From positions 1 to 64,000 of the forward strand of contig JARKND010000001.1 in the NCBI GenBank assembly GCA_029309925.1: 64,000 nucleotides of DNA. The letters run 5' to 3'. Position numbers and translations under genes: made by a program. Below the pieces are notes generated by a model, which did not search any database, had not been told where the DNA came from, and saw nothing but the letters and a program-made list of their open reading frames with translations. This document shows positions 1 to 7,453 of this stretch, one piece after another. Position 1 is the stretch's first letter; each line of letters starts with the position of its first letter. The stretch is from Fulvivirgaceae bacterium JP3-4. Lineage in GTDB: Bacteria > Bacteroidota > Bacteroidia > Cytophagales > Cyclobacteriaceae.

Positions 1-63
1 TGCTCTCACTACGAACTTTGTTTTTATACTATTCTTTCATCATCTACATGTCAAAAACATATT

Positions 64-88
64 ACAGACAGATGATTATCTGTCTCTA
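64..88. repeat. short palindrome with GATT loop, copy 1
   Basis: An 8-bp perfect stem (66-73 with 78-85) closes on the four-base loop GATT at 74-77. It lies in the spacer just upstream of the 5S rRNA. A second palindrome at 611-632 has the same loop and a related stem whose differences are compensated on both arms, so the two look like variants of one dispersed element. Confidence 0.7.
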
Positions 89-93
89 CGATC

Positions 94-205
94 TTAAGGT
101 GACTATAGCGGTGGGGATCACCTCTTCCCATTCCGAACAGAGCAGTTAAGCCCACCAGCGCTGATGGTACTAGGATAACACCCGGGAGAGTAAGTCGTTG
201 CCTAT
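94..205 (+). rRNA. rrf: 5S ribosomal RNA
   Basis: Recognised from the universally conserved 5S core: CCGAACAGAGCAGTTAAGCC in the loop B/C region, then GGTACTAGG and ACCCGGGAGAGTAAGTCG. The 5' GGTGAC can pair with GTTGCC near the 3' end, forming helix I, which sets the boundaries to within a few bases. It is the last gene of an rRNA operon read on the plus strand. Bases 1-63 are the 23S-5S spacer, and the 16S and 23S genes lie outside the window. Confidence 0.95.
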
Positions 206-218
206 CTTTTATTATTTA

Positions 219-249
219 AAAAGCTCGTGCTAAAACACGAGCTTTTTTT
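219..249 (+). terminator. rRNA operon terminator
   Basis: A hairpin with stem AAGCTCGTG / CACGAGCTT and a short CTAAAA-type loop is followed by a run of T. It starts about 15 bases after the 5S gene and is a typical intrinsic terminator. Confidence 0.9.
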
Positions 250-276
250 ATGTCTATGCGGGGCTGCAGGCCGTTA

Positions 277-328
277 GCTTCAAGCTGCAAGCAGTGCAAG
301 GCTTCACGCTGCACGCTTCACGCTACAC
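277..328. repeat. tandem heptamer array, GCTnCAC type
   Basis: The array reads as consecutive 7-base units. Two units (277-290) begin GCTTCAA, GCTGCAA. After a 10-base interruption, four perfect-phase units (301-328) read GCTTCAC, GCTGCAC, GCTTCAC, GCTACAC. The consensus is GCT(T/G/A)CAC. The period is the same as in the arrays at 4715, 4791, 51954 and 62411, but the unit differs. Confidence 0.75.
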
Positions 329-610
329 GCGATTCTTCAGCGGTGCATTCTGCGTGAGGTCCCTCGCGAATGGTGCGCTCTTAGTAGTAAGGGTGCAGGC
401 TCGGGATGACGGCAGGAAAATCTTAATCGACAACGTCCGCACACTGCTTCGCTGTGTTTTGCGTGAGGGATAGGAGTGGAAAGCCCGAAGTGTGATGGGC
501 TTGTGTTGTGGACGGACTTGGAACGGATAGCCCGACCCTGCGATGGCCGTGTGTGATGGCGGGGCACGCCCGAATACAAAATCGATAAAACAAAATGTGT
601 CGGTGATCAG
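329..610. other. non-coding stretch, possible structured repeat element
   Basis: No credible gene is present; reading frames here have no start context or recognisable protein. Short hairpins occur, for example AAGCCC (481-486) with GGGCTT (497-502), and GC-rich blocks contain AGCCCGACCC and GGGGCACGCCC. GCGTGAGG occurs twice, near 352 and 462. The pattern resembles the dispersed intergenic elements common in Bacteroidetes genomes, recalled from general knowledge only. It could also be decayed DNA or an RNA gene. Confidence 0.35.
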
Positions 611-632
611 GAGACGCATGATTATGCGTCTC
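611..632. repeat. short palindrome with GATT loop, copy 2
   Basis: A 9-bp perfect stem, GAGACGCAT (611-619) with ATGCGTCTC (624-632), has the loop GATT at 620-623. It sits 26 bases upstream of the uridine kinase start, so it may lie in that gene's promoter or leader. It is related to the palindrome at 64-88 through the same loop, the same flanking CTCTA and compensated stem changes. Confidence 0.75.
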
Positions 633-657
633 TAGGGGTTTTGTATATTCGTGCCGA

Positions 658-1284
658 ATGCAGAAACCTTATACCATAGGAATTACTGGCGGAAGTGGGT
701 CGGGGAAAACCTATTTTATCAAGACGCTGGCGAGTCGCTTTAAGCCGGAAGAAGTAACATTCATTTCGCAGGATCATTACTACAAGGCGAGGGATCTTCA
801 ATTTACGGATGAGAAGGGTGTGCAAAATTTCGATCTTCCCACTGCGATCGAGCGGGAACGGTTTCACCAGGATATAGTGAAGCTGAAACGCGGGGAGACG
901 CTGCGAATCCGCGAGTACACGTTCAACAATCCGAATGCGAGGCCTTCAACGATCGAATTTAAGCCGGCACCGATCATTATAATTGAAGGTTTGTTTGTAC
1001 AGTATTTCGAAGAGATTGCGCAGGAGCTCGATCTGAAGATCTTTATTGAAGCGAAGGATTACATCAAACTGAGCCGAAGAATTGTTCGTGACAATGATGA
1101 ACGAGGATACGACATCAACGATGTGCTGTATCGCTATCAGCATCATGTGATGCCAATCTATGAGACATTAATCAAGCCCCTTAAGCACCATTCGGACTTT
1201 ATTATTCCCAACAACAGTAATTTCGTGAAGGCGCTCGACCTGCTAACGCTGTCGCTGAAGGCAAAACTGGCTCAAAATGTTTGA
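658..1284 (+). CDS. udk: uridine kinase
   Basis: Phosphorylates uridine and cytidine to UMP and CMP with ATP or GTP in cytosolic pyrimidine salvage. The 208-residue protein has a P-loop GGSGSGKT at residues 11-18, the SQDHYY segment of the nucleoside-binding region around residue 38, and IIIIEGLF as the Walker B-like strand. RRIVRDNDERGY matches the family's lid region. Length fits the uridine kinase/phosphoribulokinase family (about 205-215). The ATG at 658 is the only start placed directly before the first beta strand. A related P-loop kinase of the same superfamily is the only serious alternative. Confidence 0.9.
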   Translation: MQKPYTIGITGGSGSGKTYFIKTLASRFKPEEVTFISQDHYYKARDLQFTDEKGVQNFDLPTAIERERFHQDIVKLKRGETLRIREYTFNNPNARPSTIEFKPAPIIIIEGLFVQYFEEIAQELDLKIFIEAKDYIKLSRRIVRDNDERGYDINDVLYRYQHHVMPIYETLIKPLKHHSDFIIPNNSNFVKALDLLTLSLKAKLAQNV

Positions 1285-1296
1285 GAAACTGCCTGC

Positions 1297-1326
1297 TTGC
1301 GGATTAACCTGAATTAGCTACTTTTG
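1297..1326 (+). promoter_or_regulatory. Bacteroidetes-type promoter
   Basis: TTG at 1297-1299 and a perfect TAnnTTTG box (TACTTTTG, 1319-1326) are separated by 19 bases. This is the sigma-A promoter form established for Bacteroidetes. It ends 10 bases before the ATG of the gene at 1337, which implies a very short leader. Confidence 0.75.
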
Positions 1327-1336
1327 TACCCCTACA

Positions 1337-1675
1337 ATGAAAAGAAACCTGAAATATATGACCATCGTTTTTGGCTGCCTGCTGGCCATGGCGATTGTAT
1401 GTTCGCAGGTTTACTCGGCCCAATTGAAATTTTCGGCAGCTGCGGAGCAGTCATCGGACTCATCCTCGGATGATTCAGAAAAAGCTTCTTTCAGCATGGC
1501 TACTTTTTCCCTGCCAGCTCCGGTCAGTCTTCAAATTAATCTTGACCCACACTGTCTTTTTGAAATCACGTTTGAAGATGTGAAGGAAGAAACGCCTCAC
1601 ACCACTCTGCCATCGGTAGAAGAAAAATTGCTGATCACGCTCTTCCGCGTGATCATTTCTCCTAACGCTCCCTAA
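1337..1675 (+). CDS. small secreted or anchored protein of unknown function
   Basis: Not recognised. The 112-residue product starts with a basic end and a hydrophobic stretch (residues 8-24) ending QVYSAQ, which looks like a signal peptide or single membrane anchor. A Ser/Asp-rich segment follows (SSDSSSDDSE) and then a C-terminal part with acidic patches. A strong Bacteroidetes promoter lies directly upstream, and secDF begins 85 bases downstream on the same strand, so the two may be cotranscribed. A link to protein export is only suggested by position. Codon use looks ordinary, which supports a real gene. Confidence 0.65.
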   Translation: MKRNLKYMTIVFGCLLAMAIVCSQVYSAQLKFSAAAEQSSDSSSDDSEKASFSMATFSLPAPVSLQINLDPHCLFEITFEDVKEETPHTTLPSVEEKLLITLFRVIISPNAP

Positions 1676-1760
1676 GCGCGCCTGGAATTTTCTTTTCTGC
1701 GGAGTTTCTGCTCCGAACAATTTCTCATTTTGTAATATTTCAAACCCTATATAATTTTTT

Positions 1761-4712
1761 ATGCAAAACAAAGGATTTGTGGGAGTGCTCACGATAGTAG
1801 TAACGCTGCTATGTGTGTATTATCTCTCCTTCACATTGATCTCGCGTAACGTTCAGAAAGATGCAACGGCATACGCAACGGCTCCGGACGGGACATTCAA
1901 TCCGGACAAAAAACAAAAATACCTGGACTCTGTATGGCACAAGCCAGTGTACAGTTTCCTCGGTCTGAAGGATTTCACTTACGAAGAAATAAAGAACAGT
2001 GAGATCAGTCTGGGCCTTGACCTGCAGGGTGGTATGCATGTGACGCTTGAAGTGTCGCCTGTCGATATCATTCGCGGACTCAGTGGAAACAACCAGGATT
2101 CTGCATTTGTAAAAGCATTGCAGACGGCACGTGTTCAGTCGAGAACGAGTCAACAAAACTTCAGCACACTTTTTTTCAACGCCTATCGTCAGGATAACCC
2201 GGGCAGGCGTCTTGCTCCTTTGTTCTCAACAGCATCAACGCGTGGACGTATCAGTCTGAATGCAAGTGACAGTGAAGTAATCAGCATTGTTGAAGAAGAA
2301 ATTGACAATGCCGTTGATCGTTCATTCACTATTCTTAGCAATCGTATTGACCAGTTCGGTACTTCTCAGCCAAACATTCAGCGTTTGCCGGGCACTGGAA
2401 GAATTCAAATTGAAATTCCCGGTGCAGAGAACCCTGCGCGGGTAAGAAAATTATTGCAGGGCGTTGCAAAGCTTGAGTTCTGGGATGTGGTTGAGCCAAC
2501 AACGCTGAACCCTGCACTGATGTCGATCAATGATATTCTCATGAAGGAGCAACGCGAAAAATCAACGTCTAACACCGCGCAAGCTCCTGCTCAAGACCAG
2601 ACTGCAGCTGACTCAACTGCATCGGCACTCGAAAAGAGTCTTGCAAACGCTGCAGACAGCTCGAAGGCCGGCCTGGATTCACTGCAGAATCTGAACATCA
2701 GCCCATTGTTCTCGCTCAGCGAGCCTCCTTACAGCTTCCGTTACGCTCTGAAAGACACGGCTGAAATAAACAGAATCTTCAGGAAGGAGGATGTTAAGAA
2801 CAGGTTGCCTAGAAATGTTGGTGTCTTCTGGGCTGCCAAGGCTGACAAGTTCACAACTGATGTGAACGAAGAGCCGAAACTTCAGCTGTACTTCCTTGAC
2901 CTCGGAAGAAACAGAAAAGCGAGACTTGATGGGCAGTCGATCGTGAATGCAAGGCAGGATCTGGATGAAAAAGCTCAACCTGCTGTGAGCATGACGATGA
3001 ACTCTACTGGTACACGCATCTGGGCCAAGTGGACCGAAGAAGCCGCGACAAAAGGTTCCCGCATCGCTATTATGCTTGATAATGTTGTTTACTCAGCGCC
3101 AGGCGTGAATGAGGCTATTCCATATGGTAGTTCTATTATCTCCGGAAATTTCACGAGCGAAGAAGCAAAAGATCTCGCAAATATTTTGAAGGCCGGTTCG
3201 TTGCCAGCTCCTACAACCATTCTTGAAGAAGCGGTTGTTGGTCCTACGCTGGGAGCCGAGTCTATTCAAAACGGTTTGATTTCAATCGTAGTTGGTTTCC
3301 TGATCATCATTGTGTTTGTGGTTGTGACGTACAGCTCGGCAGGATGGGTTGCAGATGCTGCTGTTGTGCTGAACTTGTTCTTCCTGCTTGGTGTGCTTGC
3401 ATCGTTGAACGCTGCACTAACACTTCCTGGTATCGCAGGTATTTTGTTGTCGCTTGCAATTGCGGTTGATGCGAACGTTCTTATTAATGAGCGTGTGAAA
3501 GAAGACCTGAACGAAGGTAAGCCATTGAATATAGCAATCGCGAACGGTTACAAGAACGCATTCTCCGCCATTATTGACTCGAACGTAACTACGCTGATCA
3601 AGGGCTTTGTACTTCTTGCGTTCGGTTCTGGTTTGATCTACGGATTCGCGGTGACGCTGATCATCGGTATTCTGTGTTCACTGTTTACATCGGTGTTGTT
3701 TACACGTCTGATATTCGAATTCTTCGTGAAGCGTGGAAAGCAAATCAGTTTCTCTTTCCCATGGTCTAAGAACCTGTTCAGAAATATTAAGATCGACTTT
3801 ATCGGAAATCGCAAGATCTACTATGGTGTTTCAGGTGCTGTGATTGTTGCGGGTATCATTTCGCTGGCGATCAACGGATTGAACTACGGTGTTGACTTCA
3901 AAGGTGGTCGTACATTCATCGTTGGATTCGAATCGCCACAGGATATCGATGCAATCCGTTCAAATTTGACTGAATCATTCGGAGAAACTCCAGAGGTGAA
4001 GACGTATGGCTTCGACAACAAATATCAAATCACAACGGACTTCATGGTTGAAGACGAATCTGAAGATGCAACAAACCTTGCAGAGGCTAAGCTTACCGAA
4101 GGCTTGTCTAAAACAGGTAGCGCCAAGATCCTAAGTTCAACGAAGGTCGGACCGACTATCGCTAGCGACATTCGCAAATCTGCGGTGTATGCGCTTGCAA
4201 TTGCGATGGGCTTGATGTTCCTGTACATTCTGATTCGTTTTAGAAAGTGGCAGTTTGCCCTTGGAACGATGGTAAGTTTAATTCACACCGTGTTTGTTGT
4301 GGTATCACTGTATTCATTGTTGGCGAACGTAATGCCATTCTCGATGCAGATCGACCAGGCATTCATTGCTGCGATCCTCACGGTGATTGGTTACTCCATC
4401 AACGATAGCGTGGTTGTGTTTGACCGTGTGCGTGAGTTCTTGACCGGAATGAAGAGCGGTGAAAGCACTCCTACTGTAATTAACAACGCCTTGAACGACA
4501 CGTTGAGCCGTACATTGATCACAGGTATGTCGACAATTTTCGTAATCATCATCCTGTTTATTTTCGGTGGTGAGACGATCAAAGGATTTACATTCGCAAT
4601 GTTGATCGGTGTACTGATCGGTACGTATTCATCACTTTGCATTGGTACTCCAGTGTTGGTTGACTTCTCTACGAAGAAAGCGGGTCGTAAACTGGAACCT
4701 GCGAAGGCATAA
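1761..4712 (+). CDS. secDF: SecD-SecF fusion, protein translocase accessory subunit
   Basis: Uses the proton gradient to pull exported proteins through SecYEG on the periplasmic side. The 983-residue protein joins SecD and SecF, as is usual in Bacteroidetes. The SecD half has a membrane segment at about 7-27, the LGLDLQGG motif near residue 85, a long periplasmic P1 domain with an Ala/Ser/Asp-rich insert around 270-310, and a five-helix membrane bundle from about residue 500. The SecF half starts near 670 and carries GVDFKGG near residue 710 and its own membrane bundle. A heptamer array and a terminator follow the stop codon. Confidence 0.96.
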   Translation: MQNKGFVGVLTIVVTLLCVYYLSFTLISRNVQKDATAYATAPDGTFNPDKKQKYLDSVWHKPVYSFLGLKDFTYEEIKNSEISLGLDLQGGMHVTLEVSPVDIIRGLSGNNQDSAFVKALQTARVQSRTSQQNFSTLFFNAYRQDNPGRRLAPLFSTASTRGRISLNASDSEVISIVEEEIDNAVDRSFTILSNRIDQFGTSQPNIQRLPGTGRIQIEIPGAENPARVRKLLQGVAKLEFWDVVEPTTLNPALMSINDILMKEQREKSTSNTAQAPAQDQTAADSTASALEKSLANAADSSKAGLDSLQNLNISPLFSLSEPPYSFRYALKDTAEINRIFRKEDVKNRLPRNVGVFWAAKADKFTTDVNEEPKLQLYFLDLGRNRKARLDGQSIVNARQDLDEKAQPAVSMTMNSTGTRIWAKWTEEAATKGSRIAIMLDNVVYSAPGVNEAIPYGSSIISGNFTSEEAKDLANILKAGSLPAPTTILEEAVVGPTLGAESIQNGLISIVVGFLIIIVFVVVTYSSAGWVADAAVVLNLFFLLGVLASLNAALTLPGIAGILLSLAIAVDANVLINERVKEDLNEGKPLNIAIANGYKNAFSAIIDSNVTTLIKGFVLLAFGSGLIYGFAVTLIIGILCSLFTSVLFTRLIFEFFVKRGKQISFSFPWSKNLFRNIKIDFIGNRKIYYGVSGAVIVAGIISLAINGLNYGVDFKGGRTFIVGFESPQDIDAIRSNLTESFGETPEVKTYGFDNKYQITTDFMVEDESEDATNLAEAKLTEGLSKTGSAKILSSTKVGPTIASDIRKSAVYALAIAMGLMFLYILIRFRKWQFALGTMVSLIHTVFVVVSLYSLLANVMPFSMQIDQAFIAAILTVIGYSINDSVVVFDRVREFLTGMKSGESTPTVINNALNDTLSRTLITGMSTIFVIIILFIFGGETIKGFTFAMLIGVLIGTYSSLCIGTPVLVDFSTKKAGRKLEPAKA

Positions 4713-4714
4713 AA

Positions 4715-4742
4715 TAGTCACTAGTCATTAGTCACTAGTCAT
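4715..4742. repeat. tandem heptamer array, TCA(C/T)TAG type
   Basis: Four exact 7-base units alternate as TAGTCAC, TAGTCAT, TAGTCAC, TAGTCAT, beginning two bases after the secDF stop codon. Rotated, the units are TCACTAG and TCATTAG. They differ in only the first base from units of the next array at 4791 (GCATTAG, GCACTAG). Confidence 0.85.
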
Positions 4743-4753
4743 TCGGAAATGCA

Positions 4754-4786
4754 AGAGCCCGGGCGTGAGTTCGGGCTTTTCCTTTT
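4754..4786 (+). terminator. terminator after secDF
   Basis: AGCCCG (4756-4761) pairs with CGGGCT (4772-4777) and is followed by TTTTCCTTTT. It lies between two heptamer arrays downstream of secDF. Confidence 0.8.
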
Positions 4787-4790
4787 GAAG

Positions 4791-4839
4791 GAATTGGGCA
4801 TTAGGCATTAGGAATTAGGCACTAGGAATTAGGCATTAG
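4791..4839. repeat. tandem heptamer array, G(C/A)A(T/C)TAG type, seven units
   Basis: Seven consecutive 7-base units fill 4791-4839 without a break in phase. The unit types are GAATTGG, GCATTAG (three times), GAATTAG (twice) and GCACTAG. The substitutions keep the length exactly seven, which argues for amplification by slippage or selection on spacing. The 326-base gap from 4713 to 5038 holds this array, the array at 4715, a terminator and the 41-base repeats at 4870 and 4995, but no gene. Confidence 0.9.
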
Positions 4840-4869
4840 TAATGCAAAAAGAGATCGTCTTCTTTTGTG

Positions 4870-5035
4870 CCGGAGAGGGATTGGCTGTAGCTATAGCTAA
4901 TGGCGATGGCCAGGGCAATTTTTCGAGATGAGTTTGAGATTTCTTCATTTTCGCTATTAGTATGAAGAGACTCTTCATTAGAGAAACTATTTCACCGGAG
5001 AGGGATTGGCTATGGCTATAGCTAATGGCTATGGC
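4870..5035. repeat. pair of 41-base direct repeats with GGCTAT hexamers
   Basis: Bases 4870-4910 and 4995-5035 are 41-base direct repeats that match at about 38 positions. Both open with CCGGAGAGGGATTGGCT and continue in a six-base rhythm of GGCTAT/GCTATA/GCTAAT words. The second copy ends three bases before the stop codon of rdgB, which reads from the opposite strand. Confidence 0.85.
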
Positions 5036-5038
5036 TAT

Positions 5039-5614
5039 TTATTTCGAGGTGAGGAATGATACGAGCTTGCTCACTGCAATGGCGCGGTGGCTCAGTTGAT
5101 TTTTTTCTTCGAGGGACATTTCACCAAACGATTTTGTATGGCCCTGGGGAATGAAGACGGGGTCGTAGCCGAAGCCTCCGGTGCCTTTCCGTTCGGTGGT
5201 GATTGTTCCTTTGACGATTCCTTCGAAGGTGTAGATTTTGTCGAGGCCTATGAGTGTGAAAATAGTTCTGAATTGGGCGCGTCTGTCGGAAACGCCTTTG
5301 AGATTTTGCAGAAGAAGATTGATGTTGTCATCGGAGTTCTTGTGGTCGCCTGCATAACGGGCAGAGTATACGCCAGGCGCGTTGTTCAAGGCGTAAACCT
5401 CCAGGCCGGTGTCGTCAGCAAAACAGGGAATGTTGAAATTGGTGTAGACGTACTCTGCTTTTTGTAAAGAGTTGCCCTCTAACGTATCCCGTGTTTCGGG
5501 CAACTCTTCAAAGCATCCGATGTCGCTCAGACTCAGGATGGTAATTTTATTATTTATCGCGAAAGCGACCTCTTTGATCTTGTGTTTATTGTTTGTAGCA
5601 AAACACAGACGCAT
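5039..5614 (-). CDS. rdgB: XTP/dITP pyrophosphatase
   Basis: Hydrolyses non-canonical purine nucleoside triphosphates (dITP, XTP) to monophosphates, keeping them out of DNA and RNA. The 191-residue protein shows the Ham1/RdgB signatures: FATNNKHK near residues 5-12, FADDTGLEV in the metal-binding region around residue 65, GTGGFGYDPVF near 144, and the terminal SHRAIA segment. Length is normal for the family. It is the last gene of a minus-strand run with the two FKBP lipoproteins; the preceding gene stops 3 bases before its ATG. Confidence 0.95.
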   Translation of the reverse strand: MRLCFATNNKHKIKEVAFAINNKITILSLSDIGCFEELPETRDTLEGNSLQKAEYVYTNFNIPCFADDTGLEVYALNNAPGVYSARYAGDHKNSDDNINLLLQNLKGVSDRRAQFRTIFTLIGLDKIYTFEGIVKGTITTERKGTGGFGYDPVFIPQGHTKSFGEMSLEEKNQLSHRAIAVSKLVSFLTSK

Positions 5615-5617
5615 AAT

Positions 5618-6529
5618 TTACTTTATTTCCAGAAGCTCGATGTCAACAATAAGATTCGAGTTAGCAGGAATGAGAATCGATCCGGTTCCATCGGTCGCAT
5701 TTTCTATTCCGAACCCAAGTCCTGATGGAATAAGCACGCGGGTCTTTCCGCCTACTTTCATCTTTTGCAAAGCGACCTGCATCCCCTGGATGTAATCAAC
5801 AACATAGCTGGTAAATTCTTCTGATGGTTCGCGTGTAAACGTGCGAATCTCACGGCTATCATCTGTCAGCAGAAAGTAAGTGTACTTCACCTTCACCTGG
5901 CTGAACCATGACGGTGCAGCGCCCGATCCGGCCAATACCTGAATGTATCGGATGCCAGTGGGGTCTTTGGTAACGTCAAGACCTTTGCTGGCAACGTAGT
6001 TGTTGATAGCGGTTGTGTCGGATTTGAATTTCTCCTTAGCAACATCGCTTAGCGTTGCTGATTTTATATTGACCTCAAATACTAAAGTCGAGTTGCCAGG
6101 TATTTTTGCTGTGCCGGATTGACCATAGGCATGATATGAAGGAATATAAAGGGTTGCTTTGGATCCGACAGGAAGCTTGCGCAGTCCGATCTGCCATCCG
6201 GGGATAAAGTTTCCGAGAAATCCGTTCGCAGTAGATTCTTCGAATACAGCGCCAGTGCTAAAGATCGAACCTTTATAGTCTACAGAGATTGTTTGTGTAG
6301 TTTGGGGTGGCAACTGTGTCCCCAGGGACGTAGTAACGATTCGAATTCCATTCGCATCTTTTATGTGAGGGATCGAATTTGTGGTAAGGTATTCATCAAT
6401 CGCAGCGACTTCTTTAAAAAACTGCTCGGCCTGATCAAATGATTCGGGCTCGTCTTTCATACAACTGCTAAAGAAGAATGGAAGCGCTACGATCGCAAGG
6501 ATAAGGGTCGCGCGTCTAGAATATATCAT
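5618..6529 (-). CDS. FKBP-type peptidyl-prolyl isomerase lipoprotein with two FKBP domains
   Basis: Likely catalyses proline isomerisation during folding of exported proteins in the periplasm or at the outer membrane. A lipoprotein signal ends in FFFSSC (Cys23). Two FKBP domains follow. The first (about 80-160) has the conserved GNFIPGWQIGLRKLPVG and YIPSYHAYG segments. The second (about 200-303) is more divergent but keeps LIPSGLGFG. The 303-residue length fits tandem FKBPs. It lies between a second tandem FKBP lipoprotein, 8 bases upstream, and rdgB. Confidence 0.9.
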   Translation of the reverse strand: MIYSRRATLILAIVALPFFFSSCMKDEPESFDQAEQFFKEVAAIDEYLTTNSIPHIKDANGIRIVTTSLGTQLPPQTTQTISVDYKGSIFSTGAVFEESTANGFLGNFIPGWQIGLRKLPVGSKATLYIPSYHAYGQSGTAKIPGNSTLVFEVNIKSATLSDVAKEKFKSDTTAINNYVASKGLDVTKDPTGIRYIQVLAGSGAAPSWFSQVKVKYTYFLLTDDSREIRTFTREPSEEFTSYVVDYIQGMQVALQKMKVGGKTRVLIPSGLGFGIENATDGTGSILIPANSNLIVDIELLEIK

Positions 6530-6537
6530 ACTGTTAT

Positions 6538-7401
6538 TTATTTACATTGATTGGTTGCAGGATCCAGCCCGGCTTTAAAATCGTGCAGGGTGACATGGAA
6601 TAACAATGGTGCATCCGGAGGAATGCCATAGAAGCCATCCGGCCCATAGCCCAAACGAGACGGAATGAGCAGTGTTGCTGAGTCGCCTTTTGCAAGGTGC
6701 GTAAAGCCAATCTGCCATCCACGAATAACCTGATTAAGGTTAAAGGAAATATTTTCATTCTGATCGAAAATGCGGCCATTTCCGAGAAGCCTACCCTGGT
6801 ACTTCACCTGCACACAGTTCTCAACGCTTGGTTTTGCGCCCGGGCGTTTTGTATAGTTAACGATGTACAAGCCACTTAAGTCTTTTACTGCCTCAAGATT
6901 ATTTGCCTTCACGTAATCATTGATCATTTTATCATCGCGCGCAACAACCTTCTCGGCCTTCCATGTCATAAACTCATCCACAGACATTACATCTTTCACG
7001 GCAATGGTGTATGTCAGATTCAACGTTGAATCGATCGATGGCGGAGCAGGTCTTCTGACAATCGTTTTGAAGAAGTCAGGAACGCTGAGCGTTGCTTTTA
7101 CACTGTCACCTACTTTCAATTCTGACAACATCTGTATGATCCCATCCTGTTGGTTGGTTGTACTGGTGTCGTTCTTTTCAATTGCTACAGGCATCGCATC
7201 CTTGTAGCTGTCATTCCAAAGTGAGTCTTTTGAGTCGCGCAGTTCAAAGTCGAAGACAAGAATTTCACCCTTCTTTGGCTCATCACCGCTGCCGCTTTTT
7301 ATGACTGTATACTTGAATCCGTTAGGAGTCTCTTTTTCAGATTTCTCGCAGCTGCTCAGAATTAGAACCGCTGCAAGTAGTACGTAAGAAAATTTTATCA
7401 T
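6538..7401 (-). CDS. FKBP-type peptidyl-prolyl isomerase lipoprotein
   Basis: A second FKBP lipoprotein of 287 residues with lipobox ILSSC (Cys18). The N-terminal domain (about 30-140) is a degenerate FKBP-like fold that keeps the KVGDSVKATLSVP region but has lost most of the usual active-site aromatics. The C-terminal domain (about 185-280) is well conserved, with VIRGWQIGFTHLAKGD and LLIPSRLGYG. It is probably a partner or paralogue of the adjacent gene in the same operon. The degenerate domain may bind rather than isomerise; this is inference from sequence alone. Confidence 0.9.
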   Translation of the reverse strand: MIKFSYVLLAAVLILSSCEKSEKETPNGFKYTVIKSGSGDEPKKGEILVFDFELRDSKDSLWNDSYKDAMPVAIEKNDTSTTNQQDGIIQMLSELKVGDSVKATLSVPDFFKTIVRRPAPPSIDSTLNLTYTIAVKDVMSVDEFMTWKAEKVVARDDKMINDYVKANNLEAVKDLSGLYIVNYTKRPGAKPSVENCVQVKYQGRLLGNGRIFDQNENISFNLNQVIRGWQIGFTHLAKGDSATLLIPSRLGYGPDGFYGIPPDAPLLFHVTLHDFKAGLDPATNQCK

Positions 7402-7453
7402 GATTATTTAGGTTAGACAATGTTTGTATAAAAAAGGTTGTAAGGGTGTTGCA

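Noticed and set aside
1-63. tRNA or end of 23S rRNA at the left edge
   Set aside because: No clover-leaf or T-loop motif and no recognisable 23S 3' end; it is treated as spacer.
323-619. 98-residue minus-strand reading frame as a gene
   Set aside because: It lies in the repeat-rich gap after the rRNA operon, has odd composition with no family similarity, and its start falls at the edge of a palindrome.
4791-4839. CRISPR array
   Set aside because: Units are 7 bases long without spacers, and no Cas gene is present.
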